Source: Ustulina deusta
Lineage: Eukaryota > Ascomycota > Sordariomycetes > Xylariales > Xylariaceae
DNA: 64,000 bases
Assembly (NCBI GenBank): GCA_023159155.1
Contig: JAJNNX010000084.1
Coordinates: 36,595-100,594, forward strand
Reading direction: 5' to 3'
Each line of letters begins with the position of its first letter. Position 1 is the first letter of the stretch. The position numbers were made by a program, and so were the translations under genes. Of the stretch, positions 44,480 to 56,180 are shown one piece after another. The notes under the pieces are model-generated. The model was not told where the DNA came from, searched no databases, and saw only the letters and a list, made by a program, of their open reading frames with translations.

Positions 44480-46294
44480 TTAGGCTAATACTACTTTCTC
44501 GATAGCAGGAGGACTGTTAGGATCCTTCGTTATTTCCCCGAACATGAAACCGTCAAGAAGGACTTCGCCGCGCACCTCCCGATTATGTTCATTTTTAGCC
44601 ATTGGTGAGAGCAACACTGGGACACTGCATCCGCTGACAATCCAGATCTCGTCCCCCACACTGCACTTTTCTCTAGCAAGACCTATATAGCCTCTTTTTG
44701 TAATAAAAGGTTGCCAAGATAGAAGGCGTTTCATCCTCACAAATCCTTTTAGACCATCTCTTTGGGATGCTTGGTATTTCAAACCCCGCTCCTCCAGTTG
44801 GTTCCCTAAAATTGAACCCTGGCACCAACGGTAGAACATCTCCGGCAGCTCATCTGACGAGGGAACCGGGGATAGATAAACCCCAAGAAGGCTTATGGTG
44901 CGGGAAAATGCTCTAGCCCGACTCAACTCGTCGGTATAAGGTGTTTCCCCTACTGGCCTTGTCATGTAGAAGTCGAAATATTGTTGAAAAATTCTCGAGT
45001 TGGGGTCTGAGAATTCAGCGCGTCGCTCTAATTGAACAAAATCGCCAAGAACCTGAATGCGGTCGAGCATGACACCTGAGACAACCAGTTCATTCGCATT
45101 GAATGAATAGTCTAAAGAGAGCGTGCCTGACGCATCAAAGTATTTCTCATCGTAGGATAATTGCGAAAGGCCTAGACAGCGGCGCAGGCTCTTAGAGTCC
45201 CAGTTAGGCACCCATGATGGCGCTGAGAAGTGTCGATATTGCTGACGGCCCAATTTGTCCCTGCAACCGGTGTCCCGCTGGATAGGGGTGCAGAGACCAA
45301 GGAATTCTAGGTCTTGGTGTAGTTTTGCATGCGTCACGACGAACGTCTTATACGCTTCTTCTGGCTCAAGGTTGTAACGAATGGGATTGCCGGTGGCCTC
45401 TTCCAAGCTACAAAAGCCGAGGAGTGCGTAGATCTTGTCGCAAGGCAAAGCTGATTGCGTTAAACGCAAGTTTTCAAGCAGCCATAACAATTTGAATTGG
45501 CGTTGGTTTTTGAGAGACTTGTTGATTTCTCTTAGGGCAAGTAGTGGCCTAAATATGCCAATGGTAGCATATTTAGAGGTCTTCAGTTCTTTTGGTCTTG
45601 CCATCAACGCACGGCTTACTATATCGATCCCCAAGAATAGATCTTCCATAGTCAGTACATCTGCGCCGCACAAGAATATTGCGTGCCGTGGAACTGTGGC
45701 CTCTTGGATGACCCATCTTCTATGGAACCACTGGCAGTCTAAAAGACGTTTGATGGAGTCAAAGCCCATAGGTTCGAAGGGAAGCCAGTCATGTTCATCC
45801 TGTTGTCCTGGCATCCGGGTTACCACACGACGGAGGTAGTGAAAAGCATATCGGAGATAGCTGTCATACTCGTTGATCCATATTATGACTGCGGCAGCCT
45901 GGGAATAGATACGTCGCATGAGGGGAATCTGAGATGCTTTCTCGCCTACGTCTGTCTGATTAATGCAGGCCATGTCAATCCACATGGGAAGCCTAGAGCG
46001 ATTATTCCATATTTCTGGGAGAGTATCGACCGTATGGCAAAGCAGACCGATAAGTAAGGACTCAAGATGTCTTGAGATTTGGATGTCTTTATTACCGCAT
46101 CCTGACTCAATGTGCATAAGATTTGTCGCTTTCTCATCGCCCCACACATGGGAAACTGAAATGTATGGTGGCGTGTCCTCGAGAGAGAACCGTCTTATTC
46201 GGGCGGCAAGTGCTCCTGAAGCGGTCGCCGGAAGCAAGTCCAAAAGTCGGATCTCTTTCGTAGGAGCGCTCAGACAGTAGTGATTCGAATCCAT
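44480..46294 (-). CDS. HET-domain protein (heterokaryon incompatibility)
   Basis: A single intact exon of 604 residues starts at the ATG at 46294. The HET domain occupies about residues 40-195: PPYISVSHVWGDE, then LPMWIDMACINQTDVGEKASQ and IPLMRRIYSQAAAVIIWINE, which are the three conserved blocks. Further conserved pieces (CDKIYALLGFCS and DEIWIVSGCSVPVLL) are typical of the het-6/HET-E-like C-terminal region of this class. HET proteins trigger growth arrest and cell death when different strains fuse, usually with a partner encoded elsewhere or nearby. No NACHT or repeat domain is attached. The gene is intact inside a region where many neighbours are broken, which suggests recent arrival or selection. 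Confidence 0.92.
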   Translation of the reverse strand: MDSNHYCLSAPTKEIRLLDLLPATASGALAARIRRFSLEDTPPYISVSHVWGDEKATNLMHIESGCGNKDIQISRHLESLLIGLLCHTVDTLPEIWNNRSRLPMWIDMACINQTDVGEKASQIPLMRRIYSQAAAVIIWINEYDSYLRYAFHYLRRVVTRMPGQQDEHDWLPFEPMGFDSIKRLLDCQWFHRRWVIQEATVPRHAIFLCGADVLTMEDLFLGIDIVSRALMARPKELKTSKYATIGIFRPLLALREINKSLKNQRQFKLLWLLENLRLTQSALPCDKIYALLGFCSLEEATGNPIRYNLEPEEAYKTFVVTHAKLHQDLEFLGLCTPIQRDTGCRDKLGRQQYRHFSAPSWVPNWDSKSLRRCLGLSQLSYDEKYFDASGTLSLDYSFNANELVVSGVMLDRIQVLGDFVQLERRAEFSDPNSRIFQQYFDFYMTRPVGETPYTDELSRARAFSRTISLLGVYLSPVPSSDELPEMFYRWCQGSILGNQLEERGLKYQASQRDGLKGFVRMKRLLSWQPFITKRGYIGLAREKCSVGDEIWIVSGCSVPVLLSPMAKNEHNREVRGEVLLDGFMFGEITKDPNSPPAIEKVVLA

Positions 46295-47159
46295 AGGTCC
46301 TGCTAGATCCTTACAGAGCTCGTTTGGATAGACTTGTGTAGAGTTAGATAGATGCTAATACCCCGCTCCATTCATCATCTTCCCATGCTTTGTCAGCTCC
46401 CTTCAGACCAACTGGGGCGCAATCCAGGGATGTACAATATGAGAGCTTGGCTGCCATTTCGGTCGATCCCGTGCCCCCACTTACCAAGGAGTGAGGCATA
46501 TTAGTAACCCCCATCCGTGGTCCTCCAGACAGTACCCCTTAGCGCTTTTACTGGAAGCGTGGGCGGCGACTTCGAGAGGAGAGGGTCGAAGCACCGGGTA
46601 GATAAAATGAGATAGAAAGGCAGAATCTCCTTTTATTATTAAGGGTTACAAGTCGTGATTACACCCATTTGTGTCAGCGATAGACGAGAGTTAATCATTA
46701 CTCAGACTGCGTTAGGTACTATCATGGACTGTAATTTTGGCAGGCTCGGCGGCCTCAATGTTGTAAGCTATCCAGCCAGCCCTGCGATTATAAGAACAAG
46801 ATCGTACCCTCAGAGACAGGATACACCTCAAACACAGCGCTTGTGAGGAGGCTTCGCTACCATGTTTTGTAGACCACGTCTACGATTTTGTGCTGTTCCG
46901 AAAATATTTGGAGACTTCGACCTCCTCATCCTGATTATCATTCGATACGCTTTGCGTAGTATTGTATATGCTACCCCTCGACGGCCCGACTGTTTCTGCT
47001 GCCTGTGGTGATTAGTATAGCGTGTCGCCTCACACACGCCGTATGCCACCTCTCAGTCTCGTAAGCACATTCCCAAGTTTCCCTTGCCTTCCGCATCATC
47101 GAACCTTTGTATCACATGCTGACCAACGCTAGTTCCCGCGCACCCAAGTTCTTGCCCGT
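46295..47159. other. Intergenic, nothing recognised
   Basis: The right-hand neighbour of the HET start, so the HET promoter is here. Short frames have no family features. Confidence 0.4.
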
Positions 47160-48034
47160 GCTGCTTGTCATCTCAGGAGTTTAAACCATGGATACATCAC
47201 CTTTCAACAGCATCTTATCGATTATGGTATTTACCCAAACAAATACGAGGATCCTGACGGGCAAGCATTGCCTCCACCAGAAAACTTGGAAGAGATGGTG
47301 CAAGCAATGACAAAGCCGCGGCCTTCTTATCCCCTTCGCGCTTCACCCAAGAGGGCTTTGAAAGATTCGAACGAGCAGATGCACATGCTTCCAAAGAGTC
47401 GCAAGTCGTGATACCTATCATCGAAGGAGAGGTGAGGGACAGCAAGTCCGTTGCCGGGCAAGTTCCATTTACAAATCTTGAGAACCTGACAGATGGCTCA
47501 CTTGTGCCTAGTAATCCCGATCGATATTACAGCGCTCGTCCTAAACAACTCGATCAACAAGTTCGGGTACAGCTAGGTAGCTATATCGTGCCGTCGACAC
47601 AGCATGATCTCCCTATCGCGCCCAACTTTTTCCTTACTGCCAAAGGCCCGGATGGACCCCCAGCAGTAGCCGAACGCCAAGCGTGCCACGACGGCGCGCT
47701 GGGAGCAAGGGGCATAAACAGTCTTCAAACGTATGGTAACCCGGAATTGGACTCCGACAATAAGGCATATATGTTAACATCAATGTACTAAAGGGGTACT
47801 CTAAAAATATATGCCAGTTACCTACTATTACAGGCTAGCCTAGAGATGCCTTGCGAATACGTAATAACGCAGATTAAGGCCTATGCCTTGACTAGTGATG
47901 TCGATACTTTCAGGACTGGAGTGAGTGCGTATCGAAACGCAAGAGACTGGGCGAAGCAAAAAAGAAACAAGGCAATCAAAAGAGCAAACGAAACAGCGGC
48001 ACGAAATAAATATAACACGTCGCCGTCAAAGTAG
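47160..48034 (+). pseudogene. Broken member of a repeated fungal family of unknown function (DUF7924-like)
   Basis: Three colinear pieces are seen. 47200-47330 reads YPNKYEDPDGQALPPPENLE. 47330-47788 reads SRFTQEGFERFERADAHAS, IPIIEGEV, PFTNLENLTDGSLV, NPDRYYSARPKQLDQQVR and VPSTQHDLPIAPNFFL. 47792-48034 reads YVITQIKAYALTSDVDTFR and NARDWAKQ. A frame change near 47,335 and TAA at 47,789-47,791 separate them; the last two share one frame. Many such genes occur in Sordariomycete accessory regions, often decayed. I recall the family as DUF7924, but this name should be treated as tentative. No catalytic function is claimed. Confidence 0.6.
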
Positions 48035-48239
48035 ATAAATATGTAGATATAGATATAGATATGCCCCTAGCTAAGCATGCTCGAGGGCTCTGTACCTAGG
48101 TAGGTAACAATCTGCCAGCACGAAGTCAGAATAACAAGGAATCTCTTCTAACGACGAAATTGACGCAGCGGGGGAGAGAGGTACGAGGTATTTTACCTAC
48201 CCTACCTACTCCCTAAGGTAGAGTGTAGGGGGTGGAGAC

Positions 48240-48400
48240 AGAGGTTGTCTAGGCGAATGTGCGGGGCAGCTACTACTGTTACCTACCTATAGGCACCCTG
48301 GCGCGGCACGGACCGCGATTAGACTAACGCGGGGCAGGTTCAGCGTTCTGCCTCCCACTACCCCTCCCCCTTATATCCCCCCACCAGCCAACCCTTCTGT
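48240..48400 (+). repeat. Promoter module, copy 1 (of 3)
   Basis: This segment ahead of the MYB-like gene contains GGGGCAGCTACTACT, GGCGCGGCACGGACCGCGAT, AACGCGGGGCAGGTTCAGCG and CCACTACCCCTCCCCC. The same series occurs on the minus strand at 62740-62945, and in part at 52018-52107. It was therefore copied together with, and also without, the gene. Confidence 0.7.
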
Positions 48401-48538
48401 GCTGCAACACCATCTTGCATTGGATTCCACCTACCTCCCTCACTTGTATCCGCATTCTCATCTGCATCTGCACCTCCTCAACAACATTCACGCGCCCTTG
48501 TTGTCTCGTACCTGAATAATTCTCTGTGACGAATCAAC

Positions 48539-48906
48539 ATGGCGTCTGAGAAGATCACCGCAAAAGACATGATGGCTGTCGCCAAAGTCTAGGAATGCTT
48601 TGAGACGAAGCCAGCTGTACGTTCCTCACTGTCTCTTCAAGTCCCGTCGGCATAGCTAATACCAATGATTTCTAGGTCAACTGGGAGAAGCTTGCTGCCA
48701 AAGCTGGCTTCCAAGATGGTGCCACGGCCAAAGCCCACTACGAGCCACTTCTCAGTCGCGATGACACCGGCGATGCGTCCAGGAAGCAACAGAGCCCGCA
48801 CAACAGTAAACCCGAGACTCTGGAGACGGAGGACGGAAATAAGCAGTACGCCCGCAAGAGCTTCGTGTCCCACTGCCCGTACGACCTGGAGGATGGGGAG
48901 GTTTGA
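48539..48906 (+). pseudogene. Small MYB/SANT-like helical protein gene with a premature TAG
   Basis: The ATG at 48539 opens MASEKITAKDMMAVAKV, then TAG at 48590-48592, then ECFETKPA. An intron with donor GTACGT (48,616) and acceptor TTTCTAG follows, and the second exon reads VNWEKLAAKAGFQDGATAKA and HYEPLLSRDD, ending at 48906. The TAG falls where a Trp is expected in the first helix of such short trihelical domains (TGG to TAG is one transition). With the Trp the protein would be about 100 residues. A second, truncated copy lies at 62640-62945. Function: probably DNA-binding, by analogy only. Confidence 0.6.
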
Positions 48907-49852
48907 CAGGCTAGCTCGGTATGGAAGACTAGGTTACGAGATGCGTCAAAGGGAAGGGAAACAAACCTTAGACGTATGCCGAAGATGAGCGTGCATATTC
49001 TGCTTCTCGTATGGCAGATAAACTGTAACAACAGTAGCAGCGCCATGGTGATTATAGACTATTATAACTGTCACGAAATAAAGTTGGCATTCACGTAAGC
49101 CAGCAATAAAAAGTCTCTTACTACTTTCCTAATGAATGCCCCACCAGGGAGTTGCTGCAGTTATAGGCCTTTTTTTTTTAAAAACATAAGGCGCGTTACG
49201 AATAGAAGGTATAGGAGGAAAGGATAGGCGCGGAAACTTACCCGTGACGAGCCGGTTACCAAGAAGAGATGAGACGAGTTGTGATTGAGTCCATGTGGCT
49301 GCCTAGCTGGCTGACTATTCCTAGCTCAAAGATATGAATCTGCTTTAGACAAATAGAATGATTAAAAAGAAAAAGAAGTTGCAACACTACGTTTCTGTTC
49401 CGTAACAACTACATACCCCTTTCTCTTCTTTGTACCATCCTGCAGAGAACTTAGGAAGTTCTAGATGCTAGGTATTGAAGGAAGCATCTAGAGGCACGCA
49501 TAAAGATATAGTTATATTTTCCTTGTGTCATAGTTCTTGTATGCAATTGTGAGTATGCCTAATCTGCTGCCTTAGGAGATAAAAGAGGACGCAACGAAGT
49601 CTGTCGGTTCATATAAAGAGCAGACACTAGGCTACCTAAAACGACCCAAGGTCGAGAAAATGTGCCTAAGGCGCTGGCTAGCCACACACAACACTCCTTA
49701 AATCCCACTCACGCCTGAGCTCTCTTTCTTCCTTTTAGCCAGTTGGCAATCATTATCCATCGTCTCACATTCAGTCCATACGACGTCTATGATAACACGT
49801 GTGCAGTACTTTCGTCCGACACCACGAGTACCAAGCAGCCGGGGTCGCGAAG
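48907..49852. other. Intergenic, nothing recognised
   Basis: The region between the MYB-like gene and the dynamin-like pseudogene. No gene, repeat or RNA is supported; the promoter of the dynamin-like gene lies at the right. Confidence 0.4.
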
Positions 49853-51634
49853 ATGGACGCCTCCACGCTGGGAGAGCTGCAGACAGCAGAACAACGTCAA
49901 ATCCTAGACACTATCACCCAACTGCGAAAATGTGGCCTCGACACCATATTATCTCTACCTCAGCTCGTTGTATGCGGTGATCAATCCGCCGGGAAGAGTT
50001 CTCTCCTAGAAGCTTTGACGGAGATACCGTTCCCGAGAAACGATAACTTGTGCACCAGATTCGCGACCGAGATCAATCTCCGTTGCGAGCCGACTGAGAA
50101 GGTGGCCATCAAGATCATTCCGGATAGCTCTCGGTCTGCGGACGACCAGAGAACTATCAATTCTTTCTTGATGTCTATCGCCAATTTCGAGGAGTTGTCC
50201 GGTATCATGGACGCTCCAAGGAAGTGATGGGCATCGCGGAACTTGAATCTACCCCTGGGCCAGCGTTTTCAAAAGACACTCTCAGAATCGACGTCGAGGG
50301 CCCAATGCGGCCTCAGCTTGCCCTGGTCGATATCCCGGGCTTGATATAGTCCACCACCAAGGGCGTCACCGAGACCGACATAGAAACGGTGGCCGCCATC
50401 ACCGATCACTACATCCACCAGTCGAGGACCATCTGCTTCGCCGTGATCTCGGCTCAGAATGACGTAGCTAATCAAGGTATCCCCCGAAGAGTTCGCAAGT
50501 TTGACCCCAAAGGGGAGAGAACGCTTGGTATCATTACGAAGCCGGATACATTGTCAGCTGGGTCCAAATCGGAAGCTAGCTTCCTAGAACTTGCCAAGAA
50601 CGAAAATGTCTTCCTCAAGCTAGGTTGGCACGTCGTCAAAAACCGAGCCTTCAAGGAAAGTGACTTCACGGCTGAGCAGCGTGCCTATTCCGAGGAGACA
50701 TTTTTCCGCGACTCGATCTGGGTGGCTTTACACCAGGATTACGTCGGCGCCGACAATCTGCGCGCGAGACTGAGCCATCTGCTTTTGGAGCATAGCAAGG
50801 CTGAGCTTCCCCGTCTCAGCGATGATGTCGAAGGGTTCCTGCAGAAAGACAAGGACGAGATTGCTCTCTTGGGAGATCCCCGGGCAACAATTCCAGAGTG
50901 TCGCACGTATCTGGCGCAGCTTAGCATGGCTTGCCATGATATCTGCAAAGCTGGTGTCCACGGAATCTACGAGAACGACTCCTTCAGGTTTGGACGGGAA
51001 GAGTCATTCTCCTTAGATTCCGAGGCCTTAACTTGTTGTTTGCGTGCAGTAGTTCAGTTTATGAACAGCGGATTCGCACGAGACCTGAGAACAAAGGAGC
51101 ACAAGTACAAGATTAGTGTGACCAATGGGGATAACTCGTCTGAAGAGAAGGAACATCTCGACGAGGACTCTGGCCCGACATCATCCTCACTAAGTAAGAA
51201 GCCGTCTGTTCTTTCGGAAGAAGGTGCGATCACGTGGGATCGTAACCAAGTTCTCAAGTCCAGATGCAAGGAGCTCGCTGGCAGTTTCAACCCCAACGTC
51301 GTCGTCGAGTTGTTTTGGGAGCAATCCGAATCGTGGGAAAAACTTGCGACATCTCACGTGGAACGGATTCTTCGGCTTTGCGAGAACTTCCTCCGGGATA
51401 TTTTGGCGGACCAGGCAACATCAGATGTAAAAGGATCGGTTTTGGTAAGCTTTTCTTTGTTGTTGTGATGAGCAAGATACTAATCCGACTGCTTAGGCGT
51501 TTCCTCCTGGTACACGAACTGCGAAAGCAACGCACATCTGCATTCAATGAGCTGGATCAGCTCGTGCAGGATAATAAAGAGTACCCGATAAACTACAACC
51601 ATTGCTTTACGGACAATCTTCAGAAGCGGCGCTA
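49853..51634 (+). pseudogene. Dynamin-like large GTPase, frameshifted and truncated
   Basis: The ATG at 49853 is followed by LPQLVVCGDQSAGKSSLLEAL (G1 P-loop) and, after the frame change near 50,215, LALVDIPGL (G3) and GIITKPDTL (G4), the signature of dynamin-superfamily GTPases such as fungal Mx-like proteins. The stalk continues to DILADQATSDVKG. TAG at 50,347-50,349 follows DIPGLI, where a Gln is usual (CAG to TAG). After 51,444 the family text resumes in another frame (ELRKQRTSAFNELDQL, YNHCFTDNLQKRR), so another shift is present. The GTPase-effector C-terminus is missing. Such GTPases in accessory regions are thought to act in membrane remodelling or antiviral-like roles; the assignment of role is inference. 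Confidence 0.82.
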
Positions 51635-53186
51635 GCAGAAAATGAGAGCGCAACTGCAAGGAGTATTGCCCGAGCTAACACGACGTGTATGGGTTCAAAC
51701 TGGCGGTTCGAAGGCTTTGTATGCCGAGTAGGTATTGCGCCTGGAAGAATATATAATTTGCTATTTCTTGTAAACTCCCGGAAACCAATGCCGGAGGACA
51801 GTGCCTATTAATTTAGTATTTTAGTGATCATATTAATAAAGAAGAAATAGCCGGACTATATCGCAGGCTTCAACCTAACGGGCGATGGAGCTTTTATAGA
51901 GCTACACACTTTTAGATGATTTAAAGAGGAGTTCTTCAACTTCAAGATGCGATGCGAGACAGAGAATCTTGAACTTCTTATGCTATTGCATTAATATGAG
52001 CAGTTCTAGAACAAGGGTGCAGGCCGCGATCAGACCAACGCGGGACAGGTTTAGTGTCCTACTTACTGCAATCACTAACTCCTTGCGCTACAACACTATT
52101 TTTCCACAGGTAATATTGGCTGTAGTATACCAATCCTATTAACACTGGGCAGCGATATGCAAGGGCCAAGTAGATTCAGTTTGAAACCCATGCAAGATGA
52201 CGGCAGTAGGGAACTAAAGTGGATGGCATAAATGCCGAAAGTGGTAAAAAACTAACTGCAGCCCCTGCACGCACATCCGCCATGTATTACCACCCTGGTA
52301 AAAAGAAATGACAAATATGTGACCAGCCACTTAGCTCAGTAGTGAGGTCTAGCAGGCAGCATCACCTTCAGGTTTAGTACACTTTAGTCGCTGGTAAAAC
52401 ACCGAATATTGTCCCATTGTACTAGTAGTAAATATCTTGGGTAACCCCTCAAAATTAATAAAGTCACTACTAAGCTACGGCTAATACGAAAGAATCATGA
52501 TGGCTATTGCCATGTTAGCCCATGGAAAAAAGGTATAAAGATGCAGGTTTGTCGCAGTGACGGCCCCGGAGCGCCCCTTTGGCTGGCCTCCAGTGCGCCG
52601 ACTCAATAGTTGATCGATTAATAATCCCTATAAACACAGAGATGTCTTACTAGTATCACATACTTTGCACCGGGTGTAGTTAAGTTACACCCGGGAGATG
52701 AATGCGACACAATGCATATCTCAGTATTACCAGGACCAACCTCGGTTTATATTATTATTTGCGCACTAGAGCAATATGTCTCAATGAGGCGTTCCAGTTC
52801 AATTAAAGGACCAACTATACCAGGTTGCGAAAATAAATCATTTCCATCATACATTCCTTTTATTCGGGCTCAGAGCGCAGCTTCTTGCATTTCATTGAAC
52901 GAATTTCCCACCTTGTCCTTGTTGCCACCTAGGACAACAAACAGACAACGTGACTTCGCAGCTGCATTTGAACAGCACCAAGCCACCGTGGGAGTTCACG
53001 TCTTCGGCGAACTCTAATCTAACTCATATCCAGCGAGCAACAGACAGCAAAAATCAGGCTGTGCCACACCTTTAACATCTGTTATCGAAGCACAATCATG
53101 ATATTGCTATCATATCACCTGCCAGAGATGTTATATCGTCCCTACCACAAGACGATAGCTTTTTACCTTCTACGAGTTATAAAATT
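51635..53186. other. Gene-poor stretch with a promoter-module fragment
   Basis: Contains copy 3 of the promoter module (52018-52107). A frame at 52712-53017 has no family features. The upstream limit of the PIF1-like gene is unclear and may extend into this stretch. Confidence 0.45.
52018..52107 (+). repeat. Promoter module, copy 3 (partial)
   Basis: GGCCGCGATCAGACCAACGC, GGGACAGGTTTAGTGTCCT and GCGCTACAACACTATTTT follow the order of 48311-48410, with transitions (C-to-T, G-to-A) at several places. No gene follows it. Confidence 0.6.
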
Positions 53187-54103
53187 TTGAAACGGAACTT
53201 GCCAGAAGAGTTCCTGTCTGATATTTGCTACCCTGCTCGAGAGAATTTGTCCAAGACAGGGAGACAGGGAAATTGGAAGCAAACTACGTTACCGTGGCAC
53301 ACAAACCAAAGTGCTACCATATCAGAGGGACATGGAAGCCAACCCATCGATGCTTCTATAATCACTCTTAACTCGGAGCAAAAGCATGTCCTAGATCTAG
53401 TCATAAACGAGAGACGAAACGTATTTTTTACCGGTCCAGCCGGCACCGGGAAGTCGGTACTGATGCGAGCCATCATCTCAGGGCTCAGGAAGAGGTGGGT
53501 TCATGATCCGAAGCGCTTGGGCGTGACGGCCTTGACGGGTCTAGCAGCCTGCAATATCGGGGGCCAGGCTTTTCACAGTTTCGCTGGAATTGGCCTCGGG
53601 AGAGAAGATTTACCAACGCTGGTAAAAAAGGTTCGCCAGAACCATAAGACGAAAAAAAGATGGCTACATACTAGCGCTCTAATCATTGACGAAATATCTA
53701 TGGTAGACAGCGATCTGTTTGACAAGCTGTCACAGATCGCCTGCGCTATTCGAAAGAATACCCGACCGTTCGGTGGAATTCAGCTGATCATGACGGGCGA
53801 CTTCTTTCAATTACCGCCTGTCCCGGATGGCCATCAAAAAGAAGTCAGGTTTGCCTTTGATTCGGCAGCTTGGGCCTCTTGCATTGATTATACAGTCGGC
53901 TTCACGCAAGTGTTTCGTCAACGAGATCCTGGTAGGTATAATTTAACCAAGCATAATTTAATATTGGCTAACGTAATACTCCAGAATTTACCGATATGCT
54001 GAACGAGATACGACTTGGGACTATTAGTTATAATACCGTGCAAAAATTCGAAAATCTTTCGCGGCCATTAAACTTTAGTGATGGCATTGGAGTTACAACA
54101 TAG
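53187..54103 (+). pseudogene. PIF1-like helicase, 3' truncated
   Basis: The frame contains LNSEQKHVLDLVINERRNVF, then FTGPAGTGKSVLMRAI (Walker A), FHSFAGIGLG, SALIIDEISMVDSDLFDKLS (Walker B) and IMTGDFFQLPPV. This is the order of motifs I to III of PIF1 helicases. An intron at 53932-53984 (GTAGGT donor, CCAG acceptor) leads to DMLNEIRLGTISYNT and LSRPLNFSDGI. The text then ends at TAG (54,101-54,103) before motifs IV-VI. There is no good ATG upstream of 53,187; 53,187 itself is a TTG. PIF1 proteins unwind DNA in telomere and replication maintenance, and related genes are frequent near fungal chromosome ends. This copy lacks half of the motor and should be inactive. Confidence 0.75.
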
Positions 54104-54375
54104 GATAGAAAAAATCTGGTTAATCAACGGAGCGCTAAAGAAGAGTTACGCAAAGAAAGGCGTCGAAGTAAGGGTCAAGGACAACGCGTAATAGGGCGCA
54201 CGACGCGCTGTACCAAGTGTGGCACAACAGGCCATAATTCGCGAAACTGTACAGCGGCTGAAGAAACGGATATAGAATCTACTATCGAAACCGAGCCCGA
54301 CCATATTGGGTTGGTTCGCAGTCCAATGAGGACCCTCAGGGGTGATAGGAGCTCTTTTTCATGCAGTTTGACATA
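54104..54375 (+). pseudogene. Zinc-knuckle tail of a transposase or gag-like protein
   Basis: Directly after the PIF1 fragment the same frame reads NQRSAKEELRKERRRSKGQG and RCTKCGTTGHNSRNC, a CCHC zinc knuckle (CxxCxxxxHxxxxC). Basic regions followed by such a knuckle end many fungal pogo/Fot-type DDE transposases. Nothing of the catalytic core is present here. The piece looks like a transposon scar joined to the helicase fragment. Confidence 0.5.
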
Positions 54376-54602
54376 GTTAGGAAAGGCGACGATAAGTGGC
54401 AACGTGCTCGGTCAAAGGTTCCATTGCTCCATTCGAGCTGACAATGCCTTCTCCTGTAGTCTAGGTATTTTATGATCGCAGTTCCCATTTCTTATTTGGG
54501 AACCAAAAGATACAAAGTTTCACGACATGGGCCTATACCGCCAAGCCACTAGTCATAAGCTAATAGATCTAGTGCTGATCGGTTCCAAACTGCTGGGACG
54601 AC
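54376..54602. other. Short gap between transposon scars
   Basis: No supported features. Confidence 0.35.
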
Positions 54603-54929
54603 TTAGCCACAGGACCTTGGGCCTGCATACATGGGTCGGTAGGAGGTACCATTGGCGTGCGAAATCGCGATCTGGCGGAATAAGTGGGATAATCGGTGAC
54701 TTCGTCGGACGTCGATAACCAAGTTATGAAGCTTCCCAACAGGACCTCGGGCCCGCCACTGAGTATAATCGGCCTCTATTAACGCTTCAGCGCCGGAGAG
54801 TTGTTGCTCAAAAGCATCGGGATGAGTGCCGAACAATAACGCTTTTGCGGCAAGGTTAATCGTGTGCCTAATACACCTGCCGCTGCGCTTATGGCCGTCA
54901 AAGCCAAGCTCGGTACCAATAACCTCCAT
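54603..54929 (-). pseudogene. hAT-family transposase fragment
   Basis: The minus-strand frame reads TELGFDGHKRSGRCIRHTIN, LAAKALLFGTHPDAFEQQLS, GPVGKLHNLVIDVRRSHRL, which is the segment of fungal hAT transposases around the CxxH (RCIRHTINL) region before the insertion domain. Only about 100 residues remain. No terminal inverted repeats were found around it. Confidence 0.65.
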
Positions 54930-55049
54930 GGCAGTGCTGCTACTGCCTTCTGACCCTTAACCACTTCCTGCGTCTGGCTGCCACTATACGTAGACAGTGG
55001 TTCTATACTAATGTGCAAGTAATTATAGGACTCGTAAGGCTTACGCCTC

Positions 55050-55354
55050 TTGCTATGCATACTGCTTACCTTCAGTCTCCGCCCAGTGCTAGCTTCGTCT
55101 GCTTGTCTCTCAATTCTGAATTGCCCTGGGACCTGCGTCTGTTTTATGAATTTGATGGCCTTGATAGCTGTTTTGCGTTTATTTAAGACTGCCCGGATGT
55201 CTCTTCTTCCTGGTATACGGCCTAATTCCTGGTTCCGGAGGTCCTTGAATCGTCGACACTGGAACAGTACGTGGAATACGTATATCGCCCTTTGCCGCAG
55301 CTGCACTTTGGGTCCGCGATGCCCAGGACCTTCCGTTTGAAGAGGAATCCCCAT
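55050..55354 (-). mobile_element. Tad-type LINE, 3' fragment of ORF2
   Basis: The minus-strand frame carries VFHVLFQCRRFKDLRNQELG, ILGR-like text and AVLNKRKTAIKAIKFIKQTQ ending QVPGQF, almost the same as the C-terminus of the LINE at 59210-60660 (HVLFQCRQFKDLRNQELG). Upstream Cys ligands of the zinc knuckle are lost. It is fused directly to hAT-like sequence to its left. Confidence 0.7.
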
Positions 55355-56180
55355 TAATGAATGTAGCGGAGAGAAATATGTCCTAGATTAAAATCTTGGG
55401 TTAACACAGCTTCCGTTTCCCTCTACTTTCCCGTAGTCTAGTTGGAGGTTGTAAAACCTAGCTGGGGCGCGCCCGGTTCGGAATTTGGGCGACTTTTTCC
55501 GAGAGACGTCCCCGAGTGTGGTGGACTAAGCCATCCTTTGACCGCATCGTTGAAAGCTGTAAGCGAATCGACCAGAGGGAAGCTAGTAGAGGGGATTGAT
55601 TGATTGATTTTGAACGTGCGGTACCGTCCCTTATTAGGGGAAAACCACGCCTCCTAGAGCCATGCATTGTACGGTTAATAGAGGGATCTATTATTTACAT
55701 TTCATACCACTCACATGCCATCCACGTTATTACAGGGTCTAGGGCCTAAGACCTAGCTTTGTTCCTTACCTCATTAAGATTATCTAGAACATATCCTCGG
55801 AAAGAAGCTGGTCTTATCTACAAATCGCGCCCACTCTACGTCTTCCTCTAACGCTGTTGAAAAGACTGCCTTCGAAGTGCGTTAGGTAGCAGTCAGTGTT
55901 TCCGTAGTCACCCACAGAATAATATGCGTTGGGAAGTCTTCTTTCCGCCACAGCAACAATGATTGTTCGAGTCTGTATGCCCTAACTGCTCATGGTATTG
56001 TGCAAAGTCCCCGTGTCCAGACCTCGCTCCCAGAAGCCTATGATGTATCGCTCTCTAAAAGGAGGCCAAGTGTTTGGACGCCACCGCACGGATGTGTACT
56101 CCGCTGTACCTCGGCTCGTTTTGAGCTTTCCACTAGTTCAGGAATTCTTTCTTCCTTTGCTCGTTGATAGATCGTCTTGC
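55355..56180. other. No supported gene
   Basis: Contains only short unrelated frames. Its place between two LINE fragments suggests old transposon debris. Confidence 0.35.

Noticed and set aside
46655..47049. Small frames upstream of the DUF7924-like pseudogene
   Set aside because: No likeness to any family and no continuity with the pseudogene pieces.
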